Positions 7,454 to 16,601 of a stretch of 36,068 nt of DNA are shown piece by piece. The position numbers were made by a program, and so were the translations under genes. The notes beneath the pieces were generated by a model, which worked only from the letters and a program-made list of their open reading frames with translations, was not told the DNA's origin and made no database searches. This stretch comes from M55B129 sp964506505 (GTDB taxonomy: Bacteria > Bacillota > Dethiobacteria > DTU022). The stretch is from positions 1 through 36,068 of the forward strand of contig CAZDKY010000044.1 of NCBI GenBank assembly GCA_964506505.1, in the 5' to 3' direction. Position 1 is the stretch's first letter, and each line of letters opens with the position of its first letter.

Positions 7454-9088
7454 ATGCAGAAGGTTGACATCTATGATACTACTTTGCGGGACGGCTCACA
7501 GCGAGAAGGAGTCTCCCTGTCAGTTGCCGATAAGCTAAAAATTGCTGAAAAATTGGATGAGTTTGGAGTCAATTATATAGAAGGAGGCTGGCCAGGTTCC
7601 AATCCCAAAGATATAGAGTTCTTCAAGCGGGCTGCGAAGATCAACTTTAAAAATGCCCGGCTTTGTGCTTTCGGCAGCACCCGCCGCCCCGGCCTGGAGG
7701 CCGCCGCCGATCAAAATCTTAAAGCTCTGGTTGAAGCTGGTACTGAAACAATTACCATTTTCGGGAAGAGCTGGGATTTTCATGTCCGGGACGCCCTGAA
7801 GACCAACCTTGAAGAAAACCTGGCCATGATCAGGGATAGCGTTGCTTACCTGAAATCACTGGGCTGCCGTGTTTTTTATGATGCCGAGCACTTTTTTGAT
7901 GGTTACAAAGCCAATCCTGAATATGCCATTTCCACCCTTGAAGCTGCTTCTGCCGGTGGTGCTGAGGTGATCGTTCTCTGTGACACCAACGGAGGATTGA
8001 TGCCCTGGGAACTGGAATCAATTCTCAATGCAGTTAAAGATAAAATAAACACTCCCCTGGGTATTCACGCCCACAACGATGCCGGAATGGCGACAGCCAA
8101 TTCACTTTTGGCAGTCAGGGCGGGAATCATCCAGATCCATGGAACAATCAATGGTTATGGCGAACGCTGCGGTAATGCCAATCTTTGTACGATCATCCCC
8201 AATTTGCAGTTAAAAATGGGTATTGAAGTAATTTCCCCCGGCCAGTTACGCGGATTAACCAAAATGTCCCGCTTCATAGCTGAACAGGCCAATATAGCTC
8301 CGGCCGATCAGCAGCCCTATGTGGGGTACAACGCTTTCACGCACAAAGGCGGTGTTCATATCGATGCTGTGAGTAAAAAACCGGCTACTTATGAACATGC
8401 GGATCCTGCGCTGGTAGGCAACAAACGCCGCATCCTTGTCTCGGAACTTGCCGGGCGCAGCAGTATCAGTTCAAAACCGCACCTGAACAATATTCAACTC
8501 ATTAAAGGTAAACCTGAAACGGATTTCGTCCTGCAGAGAATCAAGGAGATGGAGCATTACGGATACCAGTTTGAAGGGGCGGAAGGATCTTTTGAACTGC
8601 TGATTTTAAAAATGATGAAGGCTTATCAGCCTCTTTTTCAGCTCGAAGGGTTCAGGTTAATCATCGAGAAAAGAGAGAACGGGCAGCTTTATTCCGAAGC
8701 GACCATTAAAGTCAGGGTTGGAGACGTGCAGGTTCACACCGCTGCAGAGGGAAACGGTCCGGTTAATGCTCTTGACAATGCCTTGCGGAAAGCGCTGGAA
8801 GGGTTTTACCCTGCCTTGAAGAAGATCAAATTGACCGATTTCAAGGTGCGTGTCATCGACGGTGTTGACGGGACAGGTGCCCAGGTCAGGGTTTTTATTG
8901 AATCGCGTGATGATCAGAGTACCTGGGGAACGGTTGGGGTATCGCCGAATATCATTGAAGCAAGCTGGATAGCTCTTGTCGACAGTCTTGAATATGGATT
9001 GCTCTGCCGTAAACTGCCCCAGATGAAAGAAGCGAAGAACATGCTTGATCAGCTGAAAAAAGGAAAAGGATTGAGCTCCCAGATTTAA
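7454..9088 (+). CDS. cimA: (R)-citramalate synthase
   Basis: 544 residues. It condenses acetyl-CoA with pyruvate to (R)-citramalate, the first step of the threonine-independent isoleucine route; the leuCD and leuB products continue the pathway. The HMGL-like TIM barrel begins with DTTLRDGSQREGVSLS (8-23), has the metal-binding HAHNDAG motif, and carries the signature GYGERCGNANLCTI. The C-terminal third (about 395-520) is the LeuA dimer/allosteric domain that binds the feedback inhibitor isoleucine. Overall order and length fit the CimA subgroup (long form) better than LeuA or homocitrate synthase. The ATG start has GGAGG 6 bases upstream. The next gene starts 77 bases later on the same strand with no terminator seen. 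Confidence 0.92.
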   Translation: MQKVDIYDTTLRDGSQREGVSLSVADKLKIAEKLDEFGVNYIEGGWPGSNPKDIEFFKRAAKINFKNARLCAFGSTRRPGLEAAADQNLKALVEAGTETITIFGKSWDFHVRDALKTNLEENLAMIRDSVAYLKSLGCRVFYDAEHFFDGYKANPEYAISTLEAASAGGAEVIVLCDTNGGLMPWELESILNAVKDKINTPLGIHAHNDAGMATANSLLAVRAGIIQIHGTINGYGERCGNANLCTIIPNLQLKMGIEVISPGQLRGLTKMSRFIAEQANIAPADQQPYVGYNAFTHKGGVHIDAVSKKPATYEHADPALVGNKRRILVSELAGRSSISSKPHLNNIQLIKGKPETDFVLQRIKEMEHYGYQFEGAEGSFELLILKMMKAYQPLFQLEGFRLIIEKRENGQLYSEATIKVRVGDVQVHTAAEGNGPVNALDNALRKALEGFYPALKKIKLTDFKVRVIDGVDGTGAQVRVFIESRDDQSTWGTVGVSPNIIEASWIALVDSLEYGLLCRKLPQMKEAKNMLDQLKKGKGLSSQI

Positions 9089-9165
9089 AATTTTTATTGA
9101 TTTGATTGTTGTTCATATAGTCAATAATTACTACTTATTCAATAAGGCAAGGAGATCTGAGTCTG

Positions 9166-10239
9166 GTGAACGAAGATAAGATTGTTAATGCCCTGCTGGA
9201 ATTGTCTGAAATGACGGCCGTTTCAGGAGAAGAAGAAGCCGCTGTCACCGCAGCAGCCCGTTATCTGAGGCCTTATGTTACCGATATAAAAAGAGATCGT
9301 TTTGGCAATCTGCTGGCTTTCAAGCCAGCTGAAAACTCAACCGGCAAGACGAAATTGACCATTGCCCTGGTTGCCCATGCCGACGAAATTGGAGCAATGG
9401 TGACAAAGATTGAGCCGGAAGGTTTTTTACGTTTCACCCCCATTGGAGGCCTTGATCCGCGCACCCTACCCGGGCAGGCTGTTACAGTCCACGGCAAAAA
9501 AAAGCTCCCGGGAGTGATTGGAGCCGCCCCTCCTCACCTCTTAACAGAAAAAGAGCGTGGTGAAACGACGCCGATGGAAAAACTTTTTGTTGACATCGGG
9601 CTGGATAAGGATCAGGCTGCAGATGAGGTGAAAGTGGGTGACATAATCTCGCTTGAACAGCATCCAGTTGTGCTGAAAAATGGAAAGATGATGACCGGGA
9701 AATCTCTTGATAACCGTGCCGGAATATCTGTCCTGATTGCCTGTGCTGCTGGACTGAGCAGGATCTGTCACAGTGTCGATGTAGTTTTTGTTGCTTCTTT
9801 GCAGGAAGAAGTAGGCTTGAGGGGAGCGGTAACCGCTGCTTACGGGCTTAACCCCGATCTGGCTGTGGCAATTGATGCCACCCACGGCGATGCCCCTGAG
9901 CTGCAGGAAGGAAAATTTTTTAAACTGGGGGAAGGTCCCGTAATAGCCATCGGGCCCAATTTGCACCCGGCACTTGTTGACCGGCTGGAAAAGACTGCCG
10001 AAAAGCACTTTTTACCTGTTCAGCGAGAACCGATACCCGGCCATAGCGGAACCGATGCCTGGGCTTTCCAGGTGGCGAGAGAGGGTATTCCTACTGCTCT
10101 CCTGTCTATACCCCTGCGCTACATGCATACGGCAGTGGAAATGATTAACCTGGACGATCTCTTTAACTGTGTTAAATTGCTCGGCTATTTCATTGGTGGG
10201 TTAAATCGAACTTTCCTGGAGGACATGAAAAAGTGTTAA
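9166..10239 (+). CDS. M42 family metallopeptidase (first of three)
   Basis: 357 residues of the M42 (TET/glutamyl aminopeptidase-like) family: large self-compartmentalised dodecamers that trim peptides in the cytoplasm with two metal ions. Metal and catalytic signatures are present in order: AHADEIGAMV (His near 70), SLDNRAG (bridging Asp), LQEEVGLRGA (catalytic Glu pair), IDATHGD (metal Asp) and LRYMHTAVEM (terminal His). It also has the internal PDZ-like insertion typical of the family. The start is GTG, with GGAG 11 bases upstream. Its stop overlaps the next M42 gene by 7 bases. Substrate preference cannot be read from sequence. Confidence 0.92.
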   Translation: MNEDKIVNALLELSEMTAVSGEEEAAVTAAARYLRPYVTDIKRDRFGNLLAFKPAENSTGKTKLTIALVAHADEIGAMVTKIEPEGFLRFTPIGGLDPRTLPGQAVTVHGKKKLPGVIGAAPPHLLTEKERGETTPMEKLFVDIGLDKDQAADEVKVGDIISLEQHPVVLKNGKMMTGKSLDNRAGISVLIACAAGLSRICHSVDVVFVASLQEEVGLRGAVTAAYGLNPDLAVAIDATHGDAPELQEGKFFKLGEGPVIAIGPNLHPALVDRLEKTAEKHFLPVQREPIPGHSGTDAWAFQVAREGIPTALLSIPLRYMHTAVEMINLDDLFNCVKLLGYFIGGLNRTFLEDMKKC

Positions 10240-11237
10240 GCAAACTGGCTGATATACGGGGTGTTTCAGGCGATGAAACAAAAATCCGCCGTTTTATAAG
10301 TGAGAAACTGGCGGACAGAGGCATCGAAAATTCTATCGATACGATGGGCAATCTCATTGCCCGAAAGAACCGAGGCAGGTTTGAAACGCCACCACTGTTG
10401 TCGGCCCACATGGATGAAGTTGGCTTAATGATTACCGGCATCCGCCAGGGCGGGTTGCTTAATTTCATACCGGTAGGCGGAATTGACAGCCGGGTCCTTG
10501 TAGCCAAGCGGGTAAAAATTGGCCGGGATGGCCTTCCGGGAGTGATTGGCGCTAAACCGATTCACCTTCAGAAGAAAGAAGAACAGCAGAAACCCTATAA
10601 AGAAGAATCTTTATATATTGATGCCGGTTTTAACAGCCGTGGAGAAGCGGAAAAATATATTTGCATAGGTGATTACGCTGCCTTTGATGTTAACTGCACA
10701 AAGATGGATAAGGGGTTTTATCGAGGCAAGGCTTTTGATGATCGGGCCGGCTGCCTGGTTTTACTCAAGCTGCTGCTGGAAAATAATAGTTTATGTTTCA
10801 ACGCTGTCTTTACAGTACAGGAAGAAGTAGGTACCAGGGGTGCAATGATCGCCGCCTATGCTCTGCGGCCACAGAAAGCACTTGTTGTCGAAGCAACGGC
10901 ATCTGCCGACACACCGGAGACAGAAAAAGAAATGAGCAGCACCGTTCTGGGTAAGGGACCGGCCATCAGCTTAATGGACAGAACAATTCTAGTTGATCGT
11001 GAAATGCGGGACGAACTTGCCGGCTGTGCTGTCCGGGCAGGGATTCCCTTTCAGTTCCGGCGGTTTACCGGAGCGGGAACGGAAGGAGGAGCCATAGCCT
11101 ATTCCCGTGAGGGAGTAAAAACGGCAGTAATAGCCGTACCCTGCCGCTATATTCATTCACCGCACTGTGTGCTTAAAGAGAGTGATCTGCAGGCAACGGT
11201 TTCATTAACCAGGGCCTGGTTGGAAGATAACCAGTAG
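10233..11237 (+). CDS. M42 family metallopeptidase (second of three)
   Basis: 334 residues, a paralogue of its neighbours. Signatures: SAHMDEVGLMI (His), AFDDRAGCLVLL (bridging Asp), VQEEVGTRGAM (catalytic Glu) and CRYIHSPHCVL (His). The fourth metal ligand is Glu (VVEATASADTPE) instead of the Asp in the flanking copies, a variant known in the YsdC/FrvX-like part of the family. The GTG start overlaps the stop of the upstream gene by 7 bases and has a good GGAGGA 9 bases upstream, so translation is probably coupled. The different ligand suggests a specificity unlike its neighbours, possibly within mixed oligomers (inference). Confidence 0.92.
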   Translation: MLSKLADIRGVSGDETKIRRFISEKLADRGIENSIDTMGNLIARKNRGRFETPPLLSAHMDEVGLMITGIRQGGLLNFIPVGGIDSRVLVAKRVKIGRDGLPGVIGAKPIHLQKKEEQQKPYKEESLYIDAGFNSRGEAEKYICIGDYAAFDVNCTKMDKGFYRGKAFDDRAGCLVLLKLLLENNSLCFNAVFTVQEEVGTRGAMIAAYALRPQKALVVEATASADTPETEKEMSSTVLGKGPAISLMDRTILVDREMRDELAGCAVRAGIPFQFRRFTGAGTEGGAIAYSREGVKTAVIAVPCRYIHSPHCVLKESDLQATVSLTRAWLEDNQ

Positions 11238-11245
11238 AAAGGCCG

Positions 11246-12274
11246 GTGTTTAATACCGTGGAAGAGTTAATTAAAAGCCTGACTGAAACTTTTGGTCCTT
11301 CGGGAGAAGAGGAAACCGTCCGGACAATGATAGCCAATATGGTTCGGGACAGGGCGGACAGAGTCTTCGAAGATGCACTCGGCAATCTGTATGCCGTGAA
11401 GGAAAGCAAAAGACCGAGAATCATGATTTCAGCCCACATGGACGAAATTGGAGTGATGGTTACCAATATTGATGAGAACGGTTTCTTGCGTATTGCTCCG
11501 CTGGGTGGGGTTAATCCAATTATGCTTCTCGGGCAGAGGATCCGCTTCAGGAACGGGCTGACCGGGACTGTTTACCATGAAAAGTTTAAAGAGCTAAAAG
11601 AACTAGATTGGAGCAAGATCTATGCCGACATTGGCCAGAGAGATGCTGCTGCAGCAGAAAATAATGTGAAAATAGGTGACTCGGCTTGCCTGGCTCAGCC
11701 TTTTATCAATCTTCCAGGCGGCCGTTGCCTGGCCAAAGCGATGGATGACCGGGCCGGTTGTGCCGTTCTTATCGAAACACTGCGCCGGTTGCCGGAAAGG
11801 TTGCCCCAGGAGGTCTGTTTTGTTTTTTCCATTCAGGAAGAGCTTGGCCTGCGTGGAGCAAAAACAGCTGCTTATCGTTACGAACCGGATTTCGGTATAG
11901 CTGTAGATGTTACACTTGTCGGAGATACACCAAAAGCCCCGACCATGGCGGTAAGCCTGGGACAGGGACCAGCCATTAAAGTGAAAGACAGCTCTATCCT
12001 CTGCCACCCTCGTGTCAGGCAATTGATGGTGGAAACGGCAGAAAATAATAATATTTCACACCAGCTTGAGGTTCTTGAACGAGGGGGTACCGACGCCGGG
12101 GCTATTCACCTTTCACGTGAAGGAGTTCCCTCCGGGGCGATTTCAATCCCCTGCCGCTATGTTCATTCGCCTTCTGAAATGATTGATCTAAAGGATGCAT
12201 TAAATGCTGTTGAATTGCTGGTTAAGCTGCTGACAAAAGAATGGCCTTTCTCGGAGGAAAGTAATGTGTTCTAA
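11246..12274 (+). CDS. M42 family metallopeptidase (third of three)
   Basis: 342 residues. Signatures: SAHMDEIGVMV (His), AMDDRAGCAVLI (bridging Asp), IQEELGLRGAK (catalytic Glu), VDVTLVGDTP (metal Asp) and CRYVHSPSEMI (His). All expected metal ligands are present. The GTG start is 8 bases after the previous stop, with only a weak AGAAAGG ribosome-binding site, so coupling to the upstream gene is likely. The 3' end overlaps the dprA start by 11 bases. With the two preceding genes it forms a tandem peptidase array that probably arose by duplication. Confidence 0.92.
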   Translation: MFNTVEELIKSLTETFGPSGEEETVRTMIANMVRDRADRVFEDALGNLYAVKESKRPRIMISAHMDEIGVMVTNIDENGFLRIAPLGGVNPIMLLGQRIRFRNGLTGTVYHEKFKELKELDWSKIYADIGQRDAAAAENNVKIGDSACLAQPFINLPGGRCLAKAMDDRAGCAVLIETLRRLPERLPQEVCFVFSIQEELGLRGAKTAAYRYEPDFGIAVDVTLVGDTPKAPTMAVSLGQGPAIKVKDSSILCHPRVRQLMVETAENNNISHQLEVLERGGTDAGAIHLSREGVPSGAISIPCRYVHSPSEMIDLKDALNAVELLVKLLTKEWPFSEESNVF

Positions 12275-13370
12275 AGAAGTGGGAAAAAAAGAAACGATTT
12301 TTCTGAATGCCTTTAACTGTATAACCTTTTTAGGTCCCCAAAAAATAAAAGTGCTGATCAACCATTTTGGTTCAGCCCAGGCAGCCTGGGAAGCCAGTGC
12401 CACAGAATTACGAGAAATTAAAGAAATTGCAGAGCATACCGAAAAGCTGGTCCGGGAACGCGCTGCAATCGACCCGTTTCAAAAGTGGAAGGAACTGCAG
12501 GATAAGAACATAGCCTGTTTCACCCTCAGTGATGACAGTTATCCACCCCTTTTAAAACAGATTCCTTCTTCCCCGCCGGTTGTCTATTATCGTGGCGACC
12601 CGCAACTGCTGAGTGGTCCGGCAGTTGCTATCGTTGGCAGCCGGCGTTGTACGTTTTATGGGCAGGAAGTAGCCAATCGATTGGCCAAAGAACTGACGGC
12701 GGCCGGCGTATCTGTAATCAGCGGCATGGCCCTTGGAGTCGATACTGCCGCCCATCGTGGTGCTCTTGAGAACGGCGGTTATACGGCGGCTGTCCTGGGG
12801 TGCGGAATCGATATTTGTTATCCTCCACGCAACCAAGATCTGATGGAACTGATAATTGCTAACGGAGTTGTCCTTAGCGAATTTTTCCCGGGAACAAAGC
12901 CTCTACCGACTCATTTCCCGCGCCGGAACCGGATTATAAGCGGCCTTTCCCTGGGGACAGTGGTCGTGGAAGCGACAGCCAAAAGTGGTGCTTTGATCAC
13001 CGCACACTATGCTCTGGAACAGAACCGGGAAGTATTTGCTGTTCCTGGAAACGTGGGCAGCCCTTACAGCCGTGGCTGCCACAGGTTATTGAAAGAAGGA
13101 GCCCTGTTAGTGGAATCGGTGGAAGATATCTTAAATGAGCTTTACCTGGAACATCCTGCTGAAGAACAACTATCTGTTTTTACGGCAAAACCAAATCTCA
13201 CTGATGAGGAGAAGGCCTTGCTTTCCCTCATTCCCTATCAGCCGATCCATATCGACAATCTGATCAAGCTAAGTGGTAGCCGCCCGGCGGTGGTTGTGGC
13301 TACTCTATTGTCCCTGGAATTGAAAAAATACATCAGTCAGTCACCGGGCAAGTACTTTTGTCGGACTTGA
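12264..13370 (+). CDS. dprA: DNA-processing protein DprA (Smf)
   Basis: 368 residues. DprA binds incoming single-stranded DNA during transformation and loads RecA on it. An N-terminal helical (SAM/HhH-like) region (FLGPQKIKVLINHFGSAQAAW) is followed by the Rossmann-like core: AIVGSRRCTFYG, VISGMALGVDTAAHRGAL, VLGCGID.CYPPRN, LSEFFPGTKP, FPRRNRIISGLS and EATAKSGALITAHYALEQ. A C-terminal winged helix follows (about 305-365). The ATG overlaps the upstream M42 gene by 11 bases, with GGAGGAAAG upstream. dprA-topA order is typical of Bacillota. comM, its frequent functional partner, is interrupted in this genome. Confidence 0.96.
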   Translation: MCSKEVGKKETIFLNAFNCITFLGPQKIKVLINHFGSAQAAWEASATELREIKEIAEHTEKLVRERAAIDPFQKWKELQDKNIACFTLSDDSYPPLLKQIPSSPPVVYYRGDPQLLSGPAVAIVGSRRCTFYGQEVANRLAKELTAAGVSVISGMALGVDTAAHRGALENGGYTAAVLGCGIDICYPPRNQDLMELIIANGVVLSEFFPGTKPLPTHFPRRNRIISGLSLGTVVVEATAKSGALITAHYALEQNREVFAVPGNVGSPYSRGCHRLLKEGALLVESVEDILNELYLEHPAEEQLSVFTAKPNLTDEEKALLSLIPYQPIHIDNLIKLSGSRPAVVVATLLSLELKKYISQSPGKYFCRT

Positions 13371-13390
13371 CATTTGTGATAGAATACCTT

Positions 13391-13418
13391 CCGGGGAGTT
13401 CTCCATTCCCCGGGGAGG
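13391..13418 (+). promoter_or_regulatory. Hairpin overlapping the topA ribosome-binding site
   Basis: CCGGGGA (13391-13397) pairs with TCCCCGG (13407-13413). The right arm runs into the Shine-Dalgarno GGGGAGG (13412-13418), 8 bases before the topA ATG. GGAG and CTCC within the left half can form a competing small hairpin. A TTGACA lies just upstream (about 13373), without a well-spaced -10. It could tune topA translation or be a weak dprA terminator. Confidence 0.4.
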
Positions 13419-13426
13419 ATTAGCTA

Positions 13427-15517
13427 ATGGATCTGGTTATAGTAGAATCTCCGACCAAGGCCCGCACTATCAGCAAATTTTTAAGTAAAAAATATAAAGT
13501 AATGGCTTCGCAGGGTCACCTGATCGATCTGCCTCGCAGTAAACTGGGCGTCGATATTGATGCCGATTTTACCCCATCTTATATAACTATTCGTGGAAAA
13601 GGGAAAATATTAAAGACACTGCGGGATGCCGGCAAGAAGGCGAACCGTGTTTATCTGGCTGGCGACCCGGACCGGGAAGGTGAGGCGATTTGCTGGCATA
13701 TTGGGCGTGCCCTGAAACTGGATCTGGAGCAGCCTTGCCGGGTTGAATTTAACGAGATTACCAAAACGGCGATTAAGGAAGCATTTAAAGCCCCGCGGAC
13801 TATCGATGAAAATAGAGTTGATGCTCAGCAGGCCAGGAGAATCCTGGACCGCTTGGTTGGTTATAAAATCAGTCCCCTCCTCTGGAACAAGGTAAAAAGT
13901 GGCCTCAGCGCAGGCAGGGTGCAGTCGGTCGCAGTTCGACTGATTTGCGAAAGAGAAAATGAGATTAGCATTTTTAAACCTGAAGAATACTGGTCGCTGG
14001 AAGCCTTTCTTGAAGAGCCTGAATCGGGCAAAAAGTTCAAGGCGGCTCTTGAGCGTTATAAAAAGAAGAAAATTGAGCTGAAGAACAAAGCAGAAGCGCA
14101 AGCGGCTGTCGCTGCGGTAAAAGAGGAACAGTTTACCATAGAAAAGATTACCCGCACCACCAGGAAGAGACGTCCCGCGCCGCCATTTACCACCAGCAGT
14201 TTGCAGCAGGAGGCTTCCTCAAAGCTGGGCTTCACCAGTCGCAAAACGATGAATATCGCCCAGCAGCTCTACGAAGGAATCAATGTCGGCTCGGGTGAGA
14301 CAGTTGGACTGATTACTTACATCCGTACTGATTCAACAAGAGTATCGACTCAGGCTCAGGATGAAGCGCGGGCTCTGATCGGGGAAAAATTTGGCTCCGA
14401 TTTCCTTCCCGCAAAAGCGCCTTTTTATAAATCACGCCAGGGAGCCCAGGATGCCCATGAGGCCATTCGGCCGACCGCTGTAAAGCGCGAAACGGCGGAA
14501 ATCCGCCAGCACCTGAGCCGGGATCAGAATCGTCTGTACAAGCTGATTTACGATCGTTTTTTAGCCAGCCAGATGAATCCTGCTCTGTACAACCAGGTCC
14601 GGATTGTTATCGCTGCCGGCGATTATACTTTCAAGGCCAGTGGATCAACCCTTATTTTCCCAGGATATTTGATAGCGTACCAATCAGATGATGGAGGAAA
14701 GGACACAATCTTACCCGACATGCAGGAAGGGGAAACATTACAACTGCAGGAACTGGTCCCGGAACAGCACTTTACGCAACCGCCTCCCCGCTACAATGAA
14801 GCATCGTTGATCAAAACACTGGAAGAAAAAGGTATCGGGCGCCCCAGCACTTACAGCCCGATTATTGAGACGATTCAGACCCGTGGTTATGTAATTAAAG
14901 AGAATAAAGCATTTGTTCCTACTGAACTCGGTTTTGTGATCGTCGATTTGATGATCCGGTACTTCCCTGAGGTAATCGACATAGACTTTACAGCCCGTCT
15001 GGAGATGCAGCTCGATGAAATTGAAGACGGTAAAATGGAGTGGCTGAAAGTAATAAAGGATTTTTATTACGGTTATTTCAGGGATCGTTTGGATGAAGCC
15101 GAGCAAAAAATGGAGAAAATTGAACTTACTCCGGAAGAAAGCGATGAGATTTGTCCCAAGTGCGGGAGCAGATTGGTATACAAGCAGGGCCGGTTCGGTC
15201 GTTTCCTGGCCTGCCCTTCCTATCCAGAATGCCGGTTCACCAAAAAAATTGTAAAAGAGACAGGGGTAAATTGCCCTCTGTGCGGTGGTATGCTTGTTGA
15301 AAGAAGAACCAGGAAAGGGAGAATATTTTACGGCTGCAGTAATTATCCGAACTGTAATTTTTCTGTTTGGAACAGGCCGCTTTCCGAAAAGTGCCCCCAT
15401 TGTGGTTCCTTGATGACGGAAAACAGGAAAGGGAAAATGAAAGTGGCTCGTTGCACCAACAAGGAATGCGGTTTTGAAAAGCCTCTTGGCGGTAAAAAAA
15501 TAGCTGCTGAAAGTTAG
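13427..15517 (+). CDS. topA: DNA topoisomerase I (type IA)
   Basis: 696 residues. It relaxes negative supercoils through a 5'-phosphotyrosine intermediate. The N-terminal TOPRIM domain has IVESPTKARTI and DPDREGEAICWHI (Mg-binding acidic residues). Strand-binding motifs LSAGRVQSVAVR and the catalytic tyrosine in GLITYIRTDSTR (about residue 293) follow, then the IGRPSTYSPIIETI signature. The C-terminus has three topo-type zinc ribbons: CPKCG...CPSYPEC, CPLCG...CSNYPNC and CPHCG...CTNKEC. Full family length, with no sign of damage. The ATG start has a strong SD within a hairpin. In many Bacillota trmFO follows topA; here xerC follows directly after a 163-base gap. Confidence 0.97.
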   Translation: MDLVIVESPTKARTISKFLSKKYKVMASQGHLIDLPRSKLGVDIDADFTPSYITIRGKGKILKTLRDAGKKANRVYLAGDPDREGEAICWHIGRALKLDLEQPCRVEFNEITKTAIKEAFKAPRTIDENRVDAQQARRILDRLVGYKISPLLWNKVKSGLSAGRVQSVAVRLICERENEISIFKPEEYWSLEAFLEEPESGKKFKAALERYKKKKIELKNKAEAQAAVAAVKEEQFTIEKITRTTRKRRPAPPFTTSSLQQEASSKLGFTSRKTMNIAQQLYEGINVGSGETVGLITYIRTDSTRVSTQAQDEARALIGEKFGSDFLPAKAPFYKSRQGAQDAHEAIRPTAVKRETAEIRQHLSRDQNRLYKLIYDRFLASQMNPALYNQVRIVIAAGDYTFKASGSTLIFPGYLIAYQSDDGGKDTILPDMQEGETLQLQELVPEQHFTQPPPRYNEASLIKTLEEKGIGRPSTYSPIIETIQTRGYVIKENKAFVPTELGFVIVDLMIRYFPEVIDIDFTARLEMQLDEIEDGKMEWLKVIKDFYYGYFRDRLDEAEQKMEKIELTPEESDEICPKCGSRLVYKQGRFGRFLACPSYPECRFTKKIVKETGVNCPLCGGMLVERRTRKGRIFYGCSNYPNCNFSVWNRPLSEKCPHCGSLMTENRKGKMKVARCTNKECGFEKPLGGKKIAAES

Positions 15518-15680
15518 ACCCGTAAAAAGCATTGTTTTGGATACAAAGTTGGATTATTTTAAACGAATTTAAACGGCGTTAAATAATGTTTTGTTATTTG
15601 AATATAGGGAATCTTAAAAAAGAACGTTATTTGCTTGCAAGTCGCAATTTGTTATGTTAAGATTGCAAGGGTGTTGCGGC

Positions 15681-16583
15681 TTGACTGAAAATGATTGGTT
15701 GGAAAGATTTATAAACTACCTGGATGTTGAGAGAAATTCATCACCATTAACCCTGCAGGCTTACCGCAACGATATCATCCAGTTTTTTTTGCTGGAAGGG
15801 GAAGAAAAAGCCGACCTGGGTGCAATCAATCATCTAACACTAAGGAATTATTTGGCTTTATTAAAAGAGAAAGGGTATAGCCGTCGTTCAATCGCGCGTA
15901 AACTGTCTGCGACGCGTTCTTTTTTGTTTTTTTTACAGAAAGCAGGGATCATAAACAACGATAAATGGGCGGCAGTGTCGCGCCCGAAACAGAAAAAAAG
16001 TTTACCCCATTTTCTTTATTATCACGAAGTGGTTACCCTGCTTGAGGCACCGGACAGCAAGACGTTACTTGGTTTCAGGGACCGAACTCTCCTTGAACTG
16101 ATTTATTCGTCAGGATTGCGGGTCAGTGAACTGGTCAATCTAAGCAGCAATTCTCTGCAGTTGAGTGAAAGGCTGATAAGAGTATACGGCAAAGGCCGAA
16201 AGGAAAGAATCGTTCCTGTCGGAAGGGTCGCTGCCGGGATGATTGAGGAATATCTTATTAAGGTAAGGCCTTTAATGGTTGCTCGCAGTAGCAAAGGATA
16301 CAGCGGTGATCTGCTTTTTTTAAATAAATGGGGGAATCCTTTAAGCGACCGCGGAGTGCGTTACATTTTTCAAAAGTATATTCGCCAGGTTTCACAAAAG
16401 GAAAAGATCAGTCCCCATTCTCTCCGGCATTCATTTGCCACTCACCTGCTCGAGGGCGGTGCTGATTTGAGAGTGGTTCAGGAGCTGCTGGGACATGCTA
16501 ACATATCGACCACCCAAATTTATACGCATATAACCAGGGAAAGGCTGAGTGAGGTATATAATCAGGCTTTCCCGCGAAAATAG
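15681..16583 (+). CDS. xerC: Tyrosine recombinase XerC
   Basis: 300 residues from the chosen TTG start. It acts with XerD at dif to resolve chromosome dimers. The N-terminal SAM-like core-binding domain (WLERFINYLDVERNSSPLTLQAYRNDI) precedes a catalytic domain with Arg in GLRVSELVNL, Lys in YGKGRKERIVPVG, the HSLRHSFATH box, the LLGHANISTTQIYTH box and the nucleophilic Tyr within it. The frame is open to an ATG at 15654, but that has no ribosome-binding site; TTG 15681 has AAGG 10 bases upstream and gives the family's usual N-terminus. Position before hslVU-codY matches codV of Bacillus. The upstream 163-base gap is AT-rich and shows no terminator. Confidence 0.93.
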   Translation: MTENDWLERFINYLDVERNSSPLTLQAYRNDIIQFFLLEGEEKADLGAINHLTLRNYLALLKEKGYSRRSIARKLSATRSFLFFLQKAGIINNDKWAAVSRPKQKKSLPHFLYYHEVVTLLEAPDSKTLLGFRDRTLLELIYSSGLRVSELVNLSSNSLQLSERLIRVYGKGRKERIVPVGRVAAGMIEEYLIKVRPLMVARSSKGYSGDLLFLNKWGNPLSDRGVRYIFQKYIRQVSQKEKISPHSLRHSFATHLLEGGADLRVVQELLGHANISTTQIYTHITRERLSEVYNQAFPRK

Positions 16584-16601
16584 CGAAAAGGGCGTATTAA
16601 A

